From positions 1-64,000 of the forward strand of contig JANQED010000018.1 of NCBI GenBank assembly GCA_028278545.1: a stretch of DNA of 64,000 bases, given 5' to 3'. The notes beneath the pieces are model-generated. The model was not told the origin of the DNA. It did not search any database and saw only the letters and a program-made list of their open reading frames with translations. The position numbers were made by a program, and so were the translations under genes. Below are positions 34,480 through 43,364 of this stretch, in pieces (the first letter of the stretch is position 1; every line of letters starts with the position of its first letter). This stretch comes from Anaerolineales bacterium. GTDB taxonomy: Bacteria > Chloroflexota > Anaerolineae > Anaerolineales > UBA11858.

Positions 34480-37400
34480 CTACTTTGGAAAGCGGTGCAA
34501 GACAGCCGCCGCGCTGGGTAAGGCCACCCGATCACCCATACTAAGCTCTGCGGGAGCTTTGCCGCCCTCTTTCGGCGCGCCCTGATAAATATATATTGGC
34601 GTGCCCACTTTAGCAAATTTCAACTGGACGAAGGCCTGCCCCAATAGATAACCTTCGCTGTCAGCCGCGCAGCTGGTGACAGTGCCAATCATGCGCCCGC
34701 GCTCGTCTACCACCGGGTCTCCCGGGTGCGCTATGCGTACGCGCTGCTGATCGAAGCGGAAGCGCACCACCACACCCTGGCGTTTTGCTTCGCGGGCCAG
34801 GTAAGCCTCCCGGCCAATGAACCAGGGTTTGTAAACCTTGACGTAGGAACCAAATCCGGCCTCAGCCACGCCCAAACCGAGGTCGCCTGCCATCTCATGG
34901 CCGTAAAGGGGTAGACCGGCCTCGGTTCTCAAGGAGTCACGCGCCCCCAGGCCGCAAGGTTTCAACCCGAACGGCTCGCCGACTTCGAGAAGCCTTTTGA
35001 AAAGGTCGCTGGCTCGGTCGGGGTGGACGAAGAGTTCGAAGGCCATCTTTTCGCCGGTATAGCCCGTGCGCGAGACGATCAGGTCGAATCCCCCAACGGT
35101 GGCATCACATAACTGGGTACGCTTGAGCTTCAGGATGCGCTTCCGGGTTTCGTCATCCACGCCCAGGGCCAACAAAATCTCCCGGGAACGCGGCCCCTGC
35201 AAGGGGATATCCACCTGCATGTCCGCCCCCTCCTTAGGATCACGCAAATTGCGCAGGATCACCTTCCGGCCAAAGGCGGTCGCCCAGGGCCGGTCATTAT
35301 CCACTTTCACCGCCCCTTCGCGCACTCCATTCAGCCAGGCCCAATCCTTATCATCATTGGAGGCGTTGACGACTACCAAATATTTTTCTTCCCCCCGACG
35401 GTAAACCAACAGATCATCGATCACATTGGCATCGGTGTCCAAAAAGTGGGTATACAGCGACTCGCCAATGCCCAAGGAGGCGATATCGTTGCCACAAACG
35501 CTGTCCAGGAACGTTGCTGCGTCCGGGCCTTCTGCCTGATAAACGCCCATATGGGCGGCATCGAACAACCCGGCAGCCTGGCGCACGGCCATATGCTCTT
35601 CCATCACCGAGCCGTACCGCACCGGCATTTCCCAACCCGCGAAAGGCACCATCCGCCCCCCCAGTTCGACGTGCAGATCATAGACTGGTGTGCGCTGCAA
35701 CTCTCCCTCAGGTTCATCCCACGAAAATTCCTTTTTGGGAACCCCCTCCCCGGGCTTGATCCCGATGTAATAAGGCTTCTCAGTCTGGATGGTGTCCGCC
35801 TCTATGGGGGGATCTGGATTTTGGCTGGATTCTCGCACCCAAACCGGGCCTGGGGCTTTGCACAACAGGTCATCGTCAAAATGGATGTACCCATCAGAGA
35901 GATCGCGCAGCCAGGCCGCTGCCAGGCCTGCCTCTCCCGCCTCCAGGCTCAATCGATAGGCGCGTTTTCCGGTACAAGCGAGCGTGGCATCAATGACGCC
36001 TTTCGGGGTGAACAGGCACGTTGGCTGTGTGTCCCCGGGTTCGAGAGCCTCAACATCGCTGGCTAAAGCGACATTTAGAAATTGCTGCACACGCTCTCCG
36101 CCGATGTCGAAGGCGACGCGCTTCCCCTTGTACTCGTCATCCAGATAGCAAAAATGGGGATAGCCATGTTCGGTAGGCACAAAATCGATCCCTGCACGCC
36201 CAGCTAACGCACGAATTTTGAGTTTGGCCTCTTCCAGCGCAGCAAAGTCAACCTTGGTACGCAAGAGACGCCCCTGGTAATACGGTTCATTGGCCTGAAG
36301 CAGGTCAGCGATGATGTCAGCGAGCTCCGTGACCTCCTCCTCCTTGAATCCACGCTGGGTCACCCAGGGCATCCCCATACGCACGCCGGTAGGCCGTAGT
36401 GCAGACTTATCGCCGGGGATGGTGTTGCGGTTGGTGGTCACACCGGCGATATCCAGGATGCGCGCTGCAAGATCACCGCTCAAAAAGGCACCGTCTTTCC
36501 CTCTGATCGATTTGGTGTCCAGATTCATCAAGTGGGTATTGGTGCCCTTAAAGGGGATTGTGAAGCCCCGCTCGATAAAACGCTGCGTGAAAGCGGCGCA
36601 GTTCTTGACAACTTGAGTTTGCAATTCACGGAACTGGTCCGTCCTGGCAATCTTGAACGCCAGGGCCATGGCCGCGAAGACATTCACGTGGGGGCCGCCC
36701 TGTTCACCGGGGAAGACCGCTCGGTCGAGTTTGCTTGCCAACAGACGGTTGGTGGTCATAATTATCGCGCCGCGCGGACCATTCAGAGTCTTGTGGGTTG
36801 TCGAAGTAACCACATCAGCAACGCCGATTGGCGATGGGTAAATACCTGCCACAACCAGTCCAGCCACGTGGGCGATGTCGGCGAGCAGGTAAGCGCCAAC
36901 TTTGTCGGCAATCTCACGAAAGCGCTGCCAATCGATCTGCCAGGGATACGAAGAGACGCCCGAAATGATCATCTTCGGCCGGTGCTCGAAGGCCAAAGCC
37001 TCAACATCATCGTAGTTGATCTTTTCAGTCTCCGGGTCTATAGAGTAAGAAACGATATTGTAGTATTTCCCCGAGCGGTTGACTGGCGAACCGTGAGAGA
37101 GGTGCCCGCCATGGCGCAAATCCATCCCCAAAACGGTGTCGCCGGGTTCTACCAAAGCATGATAGACGGCATTATTAGCTGGCCCGCCGGAAAGTGCCTG
37201 CACATTGACGTAGATATCATCCGCTTCAACCGCTTCCAGCGTGGCAGCAAACGCCTCCGCGCAGCGTCGCCGGGCCAACGCTTCCACCAGGTTGGCATAC
37301 TCCACCCCCTTGTAATAGCGCGGGTCGGAGTAGCGCCGGTCTTCGGGGATGCGGGCATCATAATCCAAAATCTGATCTTCGGTCAGCCAGCGGGTGTGCT

Positions 37401-37590
37401 CTGGAGGATAGCCTTCAGCATAGATGTTGTGGAACGCGCTTGCCAAAGCCTCTCGCACAGCCAGCGGCGATGTGCTTTCACTGGGGATCAGGATCAGCTT
37501 TCGATATTGGCGCTCGGCTTCTAGTTGGGTTAGCTCGCAAAGCTGCGGGTCCAAATCGGCGAGATCGCCGCGGAATAGATAGTCGGTCAT
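34480..37590 (-). CDS. Serine hydroxymethyltransferase - glycine cleavage T-protein fusion
   Basis: A 1036-residue fusion. Residues about 1-440 are a complete serine hydroxymethyltransferase: Tyr-containing RYYKGVEYANLVE, LADIAHVAGLV and the PLP lysine K267 in STTHKTLNGPRG. Residues about 633-1036 are a complete T-protein (aminomethyltransferase): VPFAGWEMPVRYGS, LFDAAHMG, the catalytic Asp in NVIDDLLVYR and CGLGARDSLRTEAGLPLYGHE. Between them, residues about 483-590 look like a decayed T-protein N-terminal half (GGERVQQFLNVALASDVEALEPG, then GVIDATLAC) lacking the catalytic Asp. The two enzymes use the same 5,10-methylene-tetrahydrofolate, made by T-protein and used by GlyA to turn glycine into serine. 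No separate glyA or gcvT is in the window. TAGGAG precedes the ATG; promoter at 37642-37670. Confidence 0.93.
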   Translation of the reverse strand: MTDYLFRGDLADLDPQLCELTQLEAERQYRKLILIPSESTSPLAVREALASAFHNIYAEGYPPEHTRWLTEDQILDYDARIPEDRRYSDPRYYKGVEYANLVEALARRRCAEAFAATLEAVEADDIYVNVQALSGGPANNAVYHALVEPGDTVLGMDLRHGGHLSHGSPVNRSGKYYNIVSYSIDPETEKINYDDVEALAFEHRPKMIISGVSSYPWQIDWQRFREIADKVGAYLLADIAHVAGLVVAGIYPSPIGVADVVTSTTHKTLNGPRGAIIMTTNRLLASKLDRAVFPGEQGGPHVNVFAAMALAFKIARTDQFRELQTQVVKNCAAFTQRFIERGFTIPFKGTNTHLMNLDTKSIRGKDGAFLSGDLAARILDIAGVTTNRNTIPGDKSALRPTGVRMGMPWVTQRGFKEEEVTELADIIADLLQANEPYYQGRLLRTKVDFAALEEAKLKIRALAGRAGIDFVPTEHGYPHFCYLDDEYKGKRVAFDIGGERVQQFLNVALASDVEALEPGDTQPTCLFTPKGVIDATLACTGKRAYRLSLEAGEAGLAAAWLRDLSDGYIHFDDDLLCKAPGPVWVRESSQNPDPPIEADTIQTEKPYYIGIKPGEGVPKKEFSWDEPEGELQRTPVYDLHVELGGRMVPFAGWEMPVRYGSVMEEHMAVRQAAGLFDAAHMGVYQAEGPDAATFLDSVCGNDIASLGIGESLYTHFLDTDANVIDDLLVYRRGEEKYLVVVNASNDDKDWAWLNGVREGAVKVDNDRPWATAFGRKVILRNLRDPKEGADMQVDIPLQGPRSREILLALGVDDETRKRILKLKRTQLCDATVGGFDLIVSRTGYTGEKMAFELFVHPDRASDLFKRLLEVGEPFGLKPCGLGARDSLRTEAGLPLYGHEMAGDLGLGVAEAGFGSYVKVYKPWFIGREAYLAREAKRQGVVVRFRFDQQRVRIAHPGDPVVDERGRMIGTVTSCAADSEGYLLGQAFVQLKFAKVGTPIYIYQGAPKEGGKAPAELSMGDRVALPSAAAVLHRFPK

Positions 37591-37624
37591 GCGTGTCTCC
37601 TAAGAATTCACTGGTTTCAAAACA

Positions 37625-37639
37625 ACTTGTCTGACAAGT
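37625..37639 (-). promoter_or_regulatory. 15-base palindromic operator candidate (TTGTCTGACAA core)
   Basis: ACTTGTC-T-GACAAGT is a perfect inverted repeat just downstream of the -10 box of the glyA-gcvT promoter, at about the transcription start. The form TTGTNNGACAA is like operators of GntR/FadR-family repressors; that family assignment is an inference. Confidence 0.6.
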
Positions 37640-37641
37640 GA

Positions 37642-37670
37642 ATTGTAGTACTGCGCCAAGACACGGTCAA
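37642..37670 (-). promoter_or_regulatory. Sigma-70-like promoter of the glyA-gcvT fusion gene
   Basis: On the minus strand TTGACC (37670-37665) and TACAAT (37647-37642) are 17 bases apart. The expected start of transcription, near 37635, falls within the palindrome at 37625-37639. Confidence 0.8.
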
Positions 37671-37686
37671 GTTACATAATTCACTT

Positions 37687-39882
37687 TTAGATCTTTCCCA
37701 GCCCCATCAGCACCCTCTCAGGGGTCAGTGGGAAGTCGTCGAACCAGACGCCAGTGGCGTCGTGAACCGCGGCGATAATCGCTGGAGCCAGGGGGATATA
37801 GGGCATCTCGCCCATCCCTCGCGCTCCCCAGGGGCCGATGGGATCGGGGTATTCGAGGATCACCGAGCGCACCCGGTCTGGCACATCCAGGACACCAGGG
37901 ATCAGATACGTCGATAAGTGCGGCGTCAGCACGTAACCATCTTCCTGGATGAACTTCTCCATGATCGCGTATCCCGCCGCCTGCACGACTGCCCCCTCGG
38001 TTTGACCCTCGACCTGCTGGGGGTTGACCGCCTTGCCGACATCATTAGCCGAAACCACATCCAGGATGCGGATTTTCCCAGTTTCGGTATCCACTTCCAC
38101 ATCGACGGCCTGAGCAACATAGCCGTAAGAGAAATTCGGCACACACTCGCCGGTTTCAGAATCGAAGGGGGTGGTTTCCGGGGGACGGTATTGATATCTG
38201 GCAATCGCCGGTCGCTCTTCATCCCTCCATTTTTCGAGCGCCAGTTCAGCCGCGCCCCTGACCGCGTTCCCCGACATGAAGGTCATCCGCGAAGCCGAAA
38301 CGCTGCCGGCGTTGTCTGTTTCAGAGGAGTCTGCTGTGACCAATTCGACCATTTCCACCGGCACATCCAGCGCTTCCGCGGCCATCTGATGGATGACCGT
38401 ATGCGTACCTTGCCCGACCTCGGAAGCCCCATGGCGCACCACAACCCGCTCGATCTCCACATCTCCATGCAGCTCCACTGTTGCCCAGGAGTTCTCAGGA
38501 AAGCCGTAAGAGAAGCCCACATTCTTGAAACCGCAGGCAAACCCGCGGCCGCGCAAGACAGACAACGGGCCGCGATCTTCGGGCCGCCCCCCGTTGCCGC
38601 CCCATTGAGCCTCTTGGGCGCACTTCTCCACCACTAACGGCATACTGACGCCTTTGGGCAGCGGCGTATTCACGGAGAGCAGTGAACCCTCTTTGAGAAT
38701 ATTGCGCATCCGAATCTCGACAGGGTCCATCCCCAATGCTTCAGCAAGCTTGTTCATCTGGCTTTCGGCAGCAAAAGCCCCCTGCGGGCCGCCAAAGCCG
38801 CGGAAAGCGCCCCCGGGGATGTTGTTGGTATACACCGCGTAGGCATCCACGTGGACATTGGGAATCTCATAAGGCCCGGTGCACATCAGCGTGGCATTGC
38901 CCAAAACCTTGGTGGTGGTGTAGGCATATGCACCGCCATTGGCGACCAATTCCGCCTCGACTGCCACCAATTTCCCTTTTTTGTCTGCCCCCCAGCGGGT
39001 ACGGATGTGATATTTATGGCGTTTGTGGTGACCAATGATCGATTCTTCCCGACTCCAGATGATTTTCACCGGTCGATGGATGCCGCGTTGGTGCAATCGC
39101 CAGGCTGCCAATGCCAAAACGATCTGCACAGACAGATCCTCGCGCCCGCCAAAGGCGCCGCCAACAGCCGGGTGGATGACGCGCACTTGTTCTTCTGGCA
39201 GACCTAAAGCATGGGCAATCTGCTCGCGCTCCTCATGCAGCCACTGGCTGGCAACCGCCACCGTGACGCGTCCCTCCTCGTCGATATATCCTACCCCGGC
39301 TTCTGGCTGCAAATAAGCATGTTCTTGTTCGGGGGTTTCGTATTCCCCTTCGATGATCACATCCGCTTGCTCGAAACCATCCCCCACATTTCCCTTGCGG
39401 ATCTTGTAGTGCAAGAGAATATTGCTCTCTTTGTCGGGATGCAGCAAAAGGGCACCCTCTTTCATCGCCTGACGTGCATCTGTGAGCACCAGCAGATCTT
39501 CGTAATCGACCTCGATCAAATCGCGTGCTTCTGCGGCGATTTCTTCAGTTTCAGCCACAACGCAGGCCACCTGGTCGCCCACAAAGCGCACCCGATCCGC
39601 ATAGGGCTTATCAGAACCCGGCCCGCACAGCACCGGTTGATCTGGCATGATCAAGCCATATTCGTTGACAGGCACATCTTTGGCTGTAAAGACAGCGATC
39701 ACGCCATCTAGCGCTTCAGCCGCACGGGTATCGATGCGCTTGACAACCGCATGAGGCCGGTTAACGAAGAGTATCTTCATATACGCCTGGTCTGGCATGT
39801 GGATATCGCCAGGGAAGAGCGCCTCTCCGGTCACTTTTTCGTGGGCGTCTACTCGTTCAATTGATTTTCCAACAGATGACAT
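37687..39882 (-). CDS. Xanthine dehydrogenase-family Mo-binding large subunit (stand-alone)
   Basis: A 731-residue molybdopterin-cytosine-dinucleotide-type hydroxylase large subunit. Landmarks are [11 protein letters not shown] at the N-terminus, [30 protein letters not shown] and the catalytic Glu in [12 protein letters not shown] near the C-terminus. AFRGFG is the xanthine-dehydrogenase pattern, not the CO dehydrogenase one. It hydroxylates a C-H next to nitrogen in heterocycles or aldehydes; the substrate is unknown. The ATG at 39882 follows AAAAGGA. The matching electron-transfer subunit is probably the FAD-FeS fusion at 43357-44784 in the same direction, with four other genes between. 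Confidence 0.92.
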   Translation of the reverse strand: MSSVGKSIERVDAHEKVTGEALFPGDIHMPDQAYMKILFVNRPHAVVKRIDTRAAEALDGVIAVFTAKDVPVNEYGLIMPDQPVLCGPGSDKPYADRVRFVGDQVACVVAETEEIAAEARDLIEVDYEDLLVLTDARQAMKEGALLLHPDKESNILLHYKIRKGNVGDGFEQADVIIEGEYETPEQEHAYLQPEAGVGYIDEEGRVTVAVASQWLHEEREQIAHALGLPEEQVRVIHPAVGGAFGGREDLSVQIVLALAAWRLHQRGIHRPVKIIWSREESIIGHHKRHKYHIRTRWGADKKGKLVAVEAELVANGGAYAYTTTKVLGNATLMCTGPYEIPNVHVDAYAVYTNNIPGGAFRGFGGPQGAFAAESQMNKLAEALGMDPVEIRMRNILKEGSLLSVNTPLPKGVSMPLVVEKCAQEAQWGGNGGRPEDRGPLSVLRGRGFACGFKNVGFSYGFPENSWATVELHGDVEIERVVVRHGASEVGQGTHTVIHQMAAEALDVPVEMVELVTADSSETDNAGSVSASRMTFMSGNAVRGAAELALEKWRDEERPAIARYQYRPPETTPFDSETGECVPNFSYGYVAQAVDVEVDTETGKIRILDVVSANDVGKAVNPQQVEGQTEGAVVQAAGYAIMEKFIQEDGYVLTPHLSTYLIPGVLDVPDRVRSVILEYPDPIGPWGARGMGEMPYIPLAPAIIAAVHDATGVWFDDFPLTPERVLMGLGKI

Positions 39883-39914
39883 ATGCGTTCCTTTTGGGGG
39901 CATGTAGATGGAAA

Positions 39915-41627
39915 TTAGGTTTTTGAAATCCTTTGCTGTTCCATGAGAAGAATACGCCGCAAGATCGCCAAGCTGGTGGCATAGGTGGGGTCCATGCCGA
40001 AATAGGATAATGAGCTCTCGCCCAAATTTTTGCCTTTGCTCAGCGGCGTGTCAGAGGCGTAATGCAGCAGCCCGAAATCGAACGGTAAATTTTGCAAATA
40101 GACGATCTCGTCAATCGGATGTCGTTTGGGGCGATACATCTCATAAACTGCCGAGAGATATGGGCCGGCTTCCATCTCGATATCCGTATAACCCTCTCTA
40201 TAAAACACATCCATATAGGTGGCGTTTTGCAGAAATGTCCCTTGCACGGTGACCGCTTTCTGGTTATCAAGAACCGTCCCATAGACCAGATAGGGTGCTA
40301 CATCCGCAGCCGTGAAAGCGTTCGAGAAGATAAAAGTGTTGCGGGTATGCTCGTCGTGCACGATATTAGGGATCATCACATCCCCAATCACGCCGTTAAG
40401 GGTGGCCGACTTCCCCATGACATACACGCCCAGGATATCTCCGGCGTGGGTGGCGACCTCGGTAAGGATGTTATAGGCCCCCAACCCCAGCGGGTAGTCG
40501 ATGTTCAGGATCAAAGCATCGCTCTCAGCGAGACGATCATAATCCCTGTCGCAGATGCGCGGGTCCATCCATTCAATAGATGCCTTGGACAATTCGATGA
40601 TCTGGGCATCCACATCGAAGAAATGCCTACTGTCTACTCGCTCAATGCCGATAGATCGTTCGTGATCCCTGCGCGCCGCCTGATGTGCCTGTCCCTGAGG
40701 GGTCTGCAGGAACTTCTTCATCACGTAATAGAGGAAATTCTCCTGGCTGGAAGGCACCATCTTCGCCTGAATGTCCTCCCATTCCCGTAGCAAGCTCTTG
40801 TCGGCGGAATTTTCCAAATACGCTACGAGCAGATCACGGTTTTGCAGTGCATACCCCGAAAGCAGGTTGATCAGGCTGTGCGTATTGCTGGAGACGAAGT
40901 AAACCGGCCGATTCCTCACCGAAGGGAGCACTTGCTCGATATTCTCCCACCAGGCATGGGTCGCCCGGCGGTATTCGGTGAGCGTGCCATCTAATAACTG
41001 TACCTGGAAATGAGGGGCTGTGGTCGCCATCCTCTCCAAATTGGGCAAGAAATCCTCACCCCACACCGTGCGCAGACGTTCTAGATCCTCCAAAGAGATA
41101 TTCACAGCATTGGCTAGTTCGGTTGAACTCTCTGCGTCCAACTCTTGGTCTCGCAGCGCGGGCAAATCAGGGTGCATGCTCAGTAGATGATGGAATTTTC
41201 CCCATTCGACCTGGTACGCTGTGATTAATGGCACGACATCGTCGATATCCGACCGGCTGGCAATGATGCATGCCAGAGTCTCGTCGCCATCGTAATAGCA
41301 GCGCCGCCGCCGTGCCCGCGCAGTCACCATCTGCCAGCTTTCAATATTCCCAATCCCTGCCCGCTGAAACACTTCAATACTCTGCCCAAGGACGATCGTT
41401 TTGACCTGGTTGATGCACGAAGGCAGTCGCAAAATGCTGTAGATAAAGGCCGAAAGATCGGGTACATCATCGCGCGCGCCAGCATGCAGCAAAGAGTTCA
41501 TCCCCGAATGGACTTCCTCCAGGGTGCGAATCTGCACCTCAGAGGTAGAGCGCAGAAGGGAGTAATAGGTCCGTAGATATAGTTCGACTTCTTCAGAAGC
41601 AGTATAAGGAACGGTTCTTTCCATCAT
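39915..41627 (-). CDS. Uncharacterised protein with a nucleoside phosphorylase-like C-terminus
   Basis: A 570-residue soluble protein that I do not recognise. The N-terminal 330 residues are acidic and helical. The C-terminal part contains [37 protein letters not shown] and [16 protein letters not shown]. The last resembles the substrate-binding EMEA/G motif of purine nucleoside phosphorylase/AMP nucleosidase proteins, and the GKSA..GDV stretch fits the preceding strands. A nucleobase- or nucleoside-handling role would suit the surrounding Mo hydroxylases, but this is inference. The ATG at 41627 overlaps the stop of the transporter gene as TGATG, so the pair is translationally coupled; a TTG start three bases earlier is less likely. 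Confidence 0.6.
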   Translation of the reverse strand: MMERTVPYTASEEVELYLRTYYSLLRSTSEVQIRTLEEVHSGMNSLLHAGARDDVPDLSAFIYSILRLPSCINQVKTIVLGQSIEVFQRAGIGNIESWQMVTARARRRRCYYDGDETLACIIASRSDIDDVVPLITAYQVEWGKFHHLLSMHPDLPALRDQELDAESSTELANAVNISLEDLERLRTVWGEDFLPNLERMATTAPHFQVQLLDGTLTEYRRATHAWWENIEQVLPSVRNRPVYFVSSNTHSLINLLSGYALQNRDLLVAYLENSADKSLLREWEDIQAKMVPSSQENFLYYVMKKFLQTPQGQAHQAARRDHERSIGIERVDSRHFFDVDAQIIELSKASIEWMDPRICDRDYDRLAESDALILNIDYPLGLGAYNILTEVATHAGDILGVYVMGKSATLNGVIGDVMIPNIVHDEHTRNTFIFSNAFTAADVAPYLVYGTVLDNQKAVTVQGTFLQNATYMDVFYREGYTDIEMEAGPYLSAVYEMYRPKRHPIDEIVYLQNLPFDFGLLHYASDTPLSKGKNLGESSLSYFGMDPTYATSLAILRRILLMEQQRISKT

Positions 41628-42550
41628 CAAATTTCCTGTGTTGCCTGGAGGATCCCTTTTCTCTTGATCGGACGCTCAACCAGATACACACCCAGAAGGA
41701 TGCCCCCACCGCCTAAAATCGAAGCCAACAAAATGGGCTCACCCAAAATAACACCGGCCACGGCAACCGCAACCAGAGGCTCCAGGTACAAATATGCGCC
41801 GATCTGAGAGGCCGGGATAGCCTGTAAGCCGTCATACCAGAATACATAGGCCAGACCGGAACAGGCAATCCCCAAGAAAGCGATGCCTCCCCAGCCGCTT
41901 AAGCTGAGCTTTCCGATTTCAGCCCATCCTGGATCATAGAAAAACAACAAGGAGGTGAACAACCAGCCAAAGCCCATCACATAGAACATCATTCGGGCTG
42001 GAGGATGCTGGCGCAGCCCCCTGCGGGAGAGCACTGAGAAAATCGCCCAGTTGGGCGCGCTGGCAAGGATATACAGATTGCCGGGCATTCCCGTCTGATC
42101 TAAACCCAATGCACGCAGATCACCGCCCGAGACCACTACCAACACCCCAAAAGCCGCCAGGACAATCCCCATGATCTGCACTGTACCCAAACGCTCACCG
42201 AGCACCAGCCAGCCCAGCAAGGCCATGAAGATCGGCGTCGTAGCGACGATCCAGGCCGTTGTCGAAGCCTGGGCTGTCTGCAAGCCGGTCGATTGCAGCC
42301 ATTGATGGTAGGCAATTCCCAGCAAACCCAGCAGCGCGAAATACGCCGCCTCGCGCCACGAGGGCAGCACCAATTGACCACGCGCCGCCACCGCCCCGCC
42401 AATGATCACTACGCCCATGGCAAAACGCAGCCACACCACAGTGACCGGAGAGACATCTCGCAATGCCACTTTTGTAGCGATAAATGAAGCTCCCCAAGCC
42501 ACCACGGCGAAGAGCACTTTAGCCACATTCAAGAGTCTGGCCGACGGCAT
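41627..42550 (-). CDS. EamA/DMT-superfamily transporter
   Basis: A 307-residue membrane protein with ten predicted spans in two homologous five-helix EamA halves (FAVVAWGASFIATKVAL in the first; LGIACSGLAYVFWYDGLQ and PASQIGAYLYLEPLVAV in the second). Such carriers move small metabolites, including amino acids, nucleobases and purine bases, across the inner membrane. Its coupling to the phosphorylase-like gene and position inside a Mo-hydroxylase array suggest transport of the heterocyclic substrate or product. This is unproven. Confidence 0.88.
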   Translation of the reverse strand: MPSARLLNVAKVLFAVVAWGASFIATKVALRDVSPVTVVWLRFAMGVVIIGGAVAARGQLVLPSWREAAYFALLGLLGIAYHQWLQSTGLQTAQASTTAWIVATTPIFMALLGWLVLGERLGTVQIMGIVLAAFGVLVVVSGGDLRALGLDQTGMPGNLYILASAPNWAIFSVLSRRGLRQHPPARMMFYVMGFGWLFTSLLFFYDPGWAEIGKLSLSGWGGIAFLGIACSGLAYVFWYDGLQAIPASQIGAYLYLEPLVAVAVAGVILGEPILLASILGGGGILLGVYLVERPIKRKGILQATQEI

Positions 42551-42581
42551 GTTAGCGTTTTACTACACTAGACTTATCTGA

Positions 42582-42974
42582 TCAGCGCGCCCAGGGGATC
42601 GCCACCAGGATGACCAGTGCAGACAAAGTGAACCAGATCGCCGCCCGGCGATGCTTGTCAACATCCAGTGTGACCCTCTTGGATAGCGCGCTGCTAAGGT
42701 GCCCAAACACAACCGCCAGGACCATCGGACCGACATGCTCCATATAGAACCGCCCTGGAATACCGGATAACCCTCGCAGGAAGATCAAGATGATACCCAA
42801 GAGCAACTGAATGTCGATCGACGATGTAAACATCATCCCCGCCATGCGGTCTGTCTTCTCCCAGGGCTTCTTTCCCAGCCAGCCCCTGTATGCGCGCCAC
42901 AGCACCAAGAGAGCCAGCAGCAAAACGATCCAGCGGACAAAGTTATGGATCGATAGAAATATGGATATAGCCAT
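42582..42974 (-). CDS. Small four-helix membrane protein with conserved histidines
   Basis: A 130-residue protein with four hydrophobic spans. His residues fall at or in the spans (SIHNFVRWIV, MEHVGPMVLAV, FGHLSSALSKR), a spacing that could bind haem or a metal, as in small cytochrome b- or CopD-like membrane proteins. I cannot assign it to a family with confidence. It is 12 bases from the next membrane protein gene and may form a unit with it, possibly as an electron acceptor for the neighbouring hydroxylase. Confidence 0.65.
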   Translation of the reverse strand: MAISIFLSIHNFVRWIVLLLALLVLWRAYRGWLGKKPWEKTDRMAGMMFTSSIDIQLLLGIILIFLRGLSGIPGRFYMEHVGPMVLAVVFGHLSSALSKRVTLDVDKHRRAAIWFTLSALVILVAIPWAR

Positions 42975-42986
42975 GTTGAACTCCTA

Positions 42987-43364
42987 TTATCTTCTGCGTT
43001 TTTTCACCTTGCGTGGAGGAGGCGCGTCCGTGGGGCCATATTTGGGCGGCCCGAACAGGCTGTATACAATCGAATACAGGATCGTTAAGACACCGAATCC
43101 AATCACCAATAAGATCACGCCCACGGCAAGATAAGCGTATAAGTCTTGTATTGTGCCTATATACGGAAGGGTCACTCTTCCACTCAGTTCTGACGGCATT
43201 CTCACCCAGCCATTCTCATAGTTGGCCTTCACCAGTTCAACTGCACCGGCATATGCCATCACGGGCATCACAATGATCATCACACAACCAATCCCCCGCC
43301 AAATGGGATGCAATCCTTTCTTCTCCTCTACAGCCCTGGGAGAATAGCGGTCATACCTACCCAT
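42987..43364 (-). CDS. Small two-helix membrane protein of unknown function
   Basis: A 125-residue protein with two hydrophobic spans (IWRGIGCVMIIVMPVMAYAGAV and YAYLAVGVILLVIGFGVLTILY), a Pro/Arg-rich C-terminus (PPPRKVKKRRR) and no recognisable domain. The start is ATG 43364 (MGRYDRYSPRAVEE), overlapping the end of the FAD-FeS subunit gene by 8 bases and preceded by GGAGG. It is therefore translationally tied to the oxidoreductase gene. Confidence 0.7.
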   Translation of the reverse strand: MGRYDRYSPRAVEEKKGLHPIWRGIGCVMIIVMPVMAYAGAVELVKANYENGWVRMPSELSGRVTLPYIGTIQDLYAYLAVGVILLVIGFGVLTILYSIVYSLFGPPKYGPTDAPPPRKVKKRRR

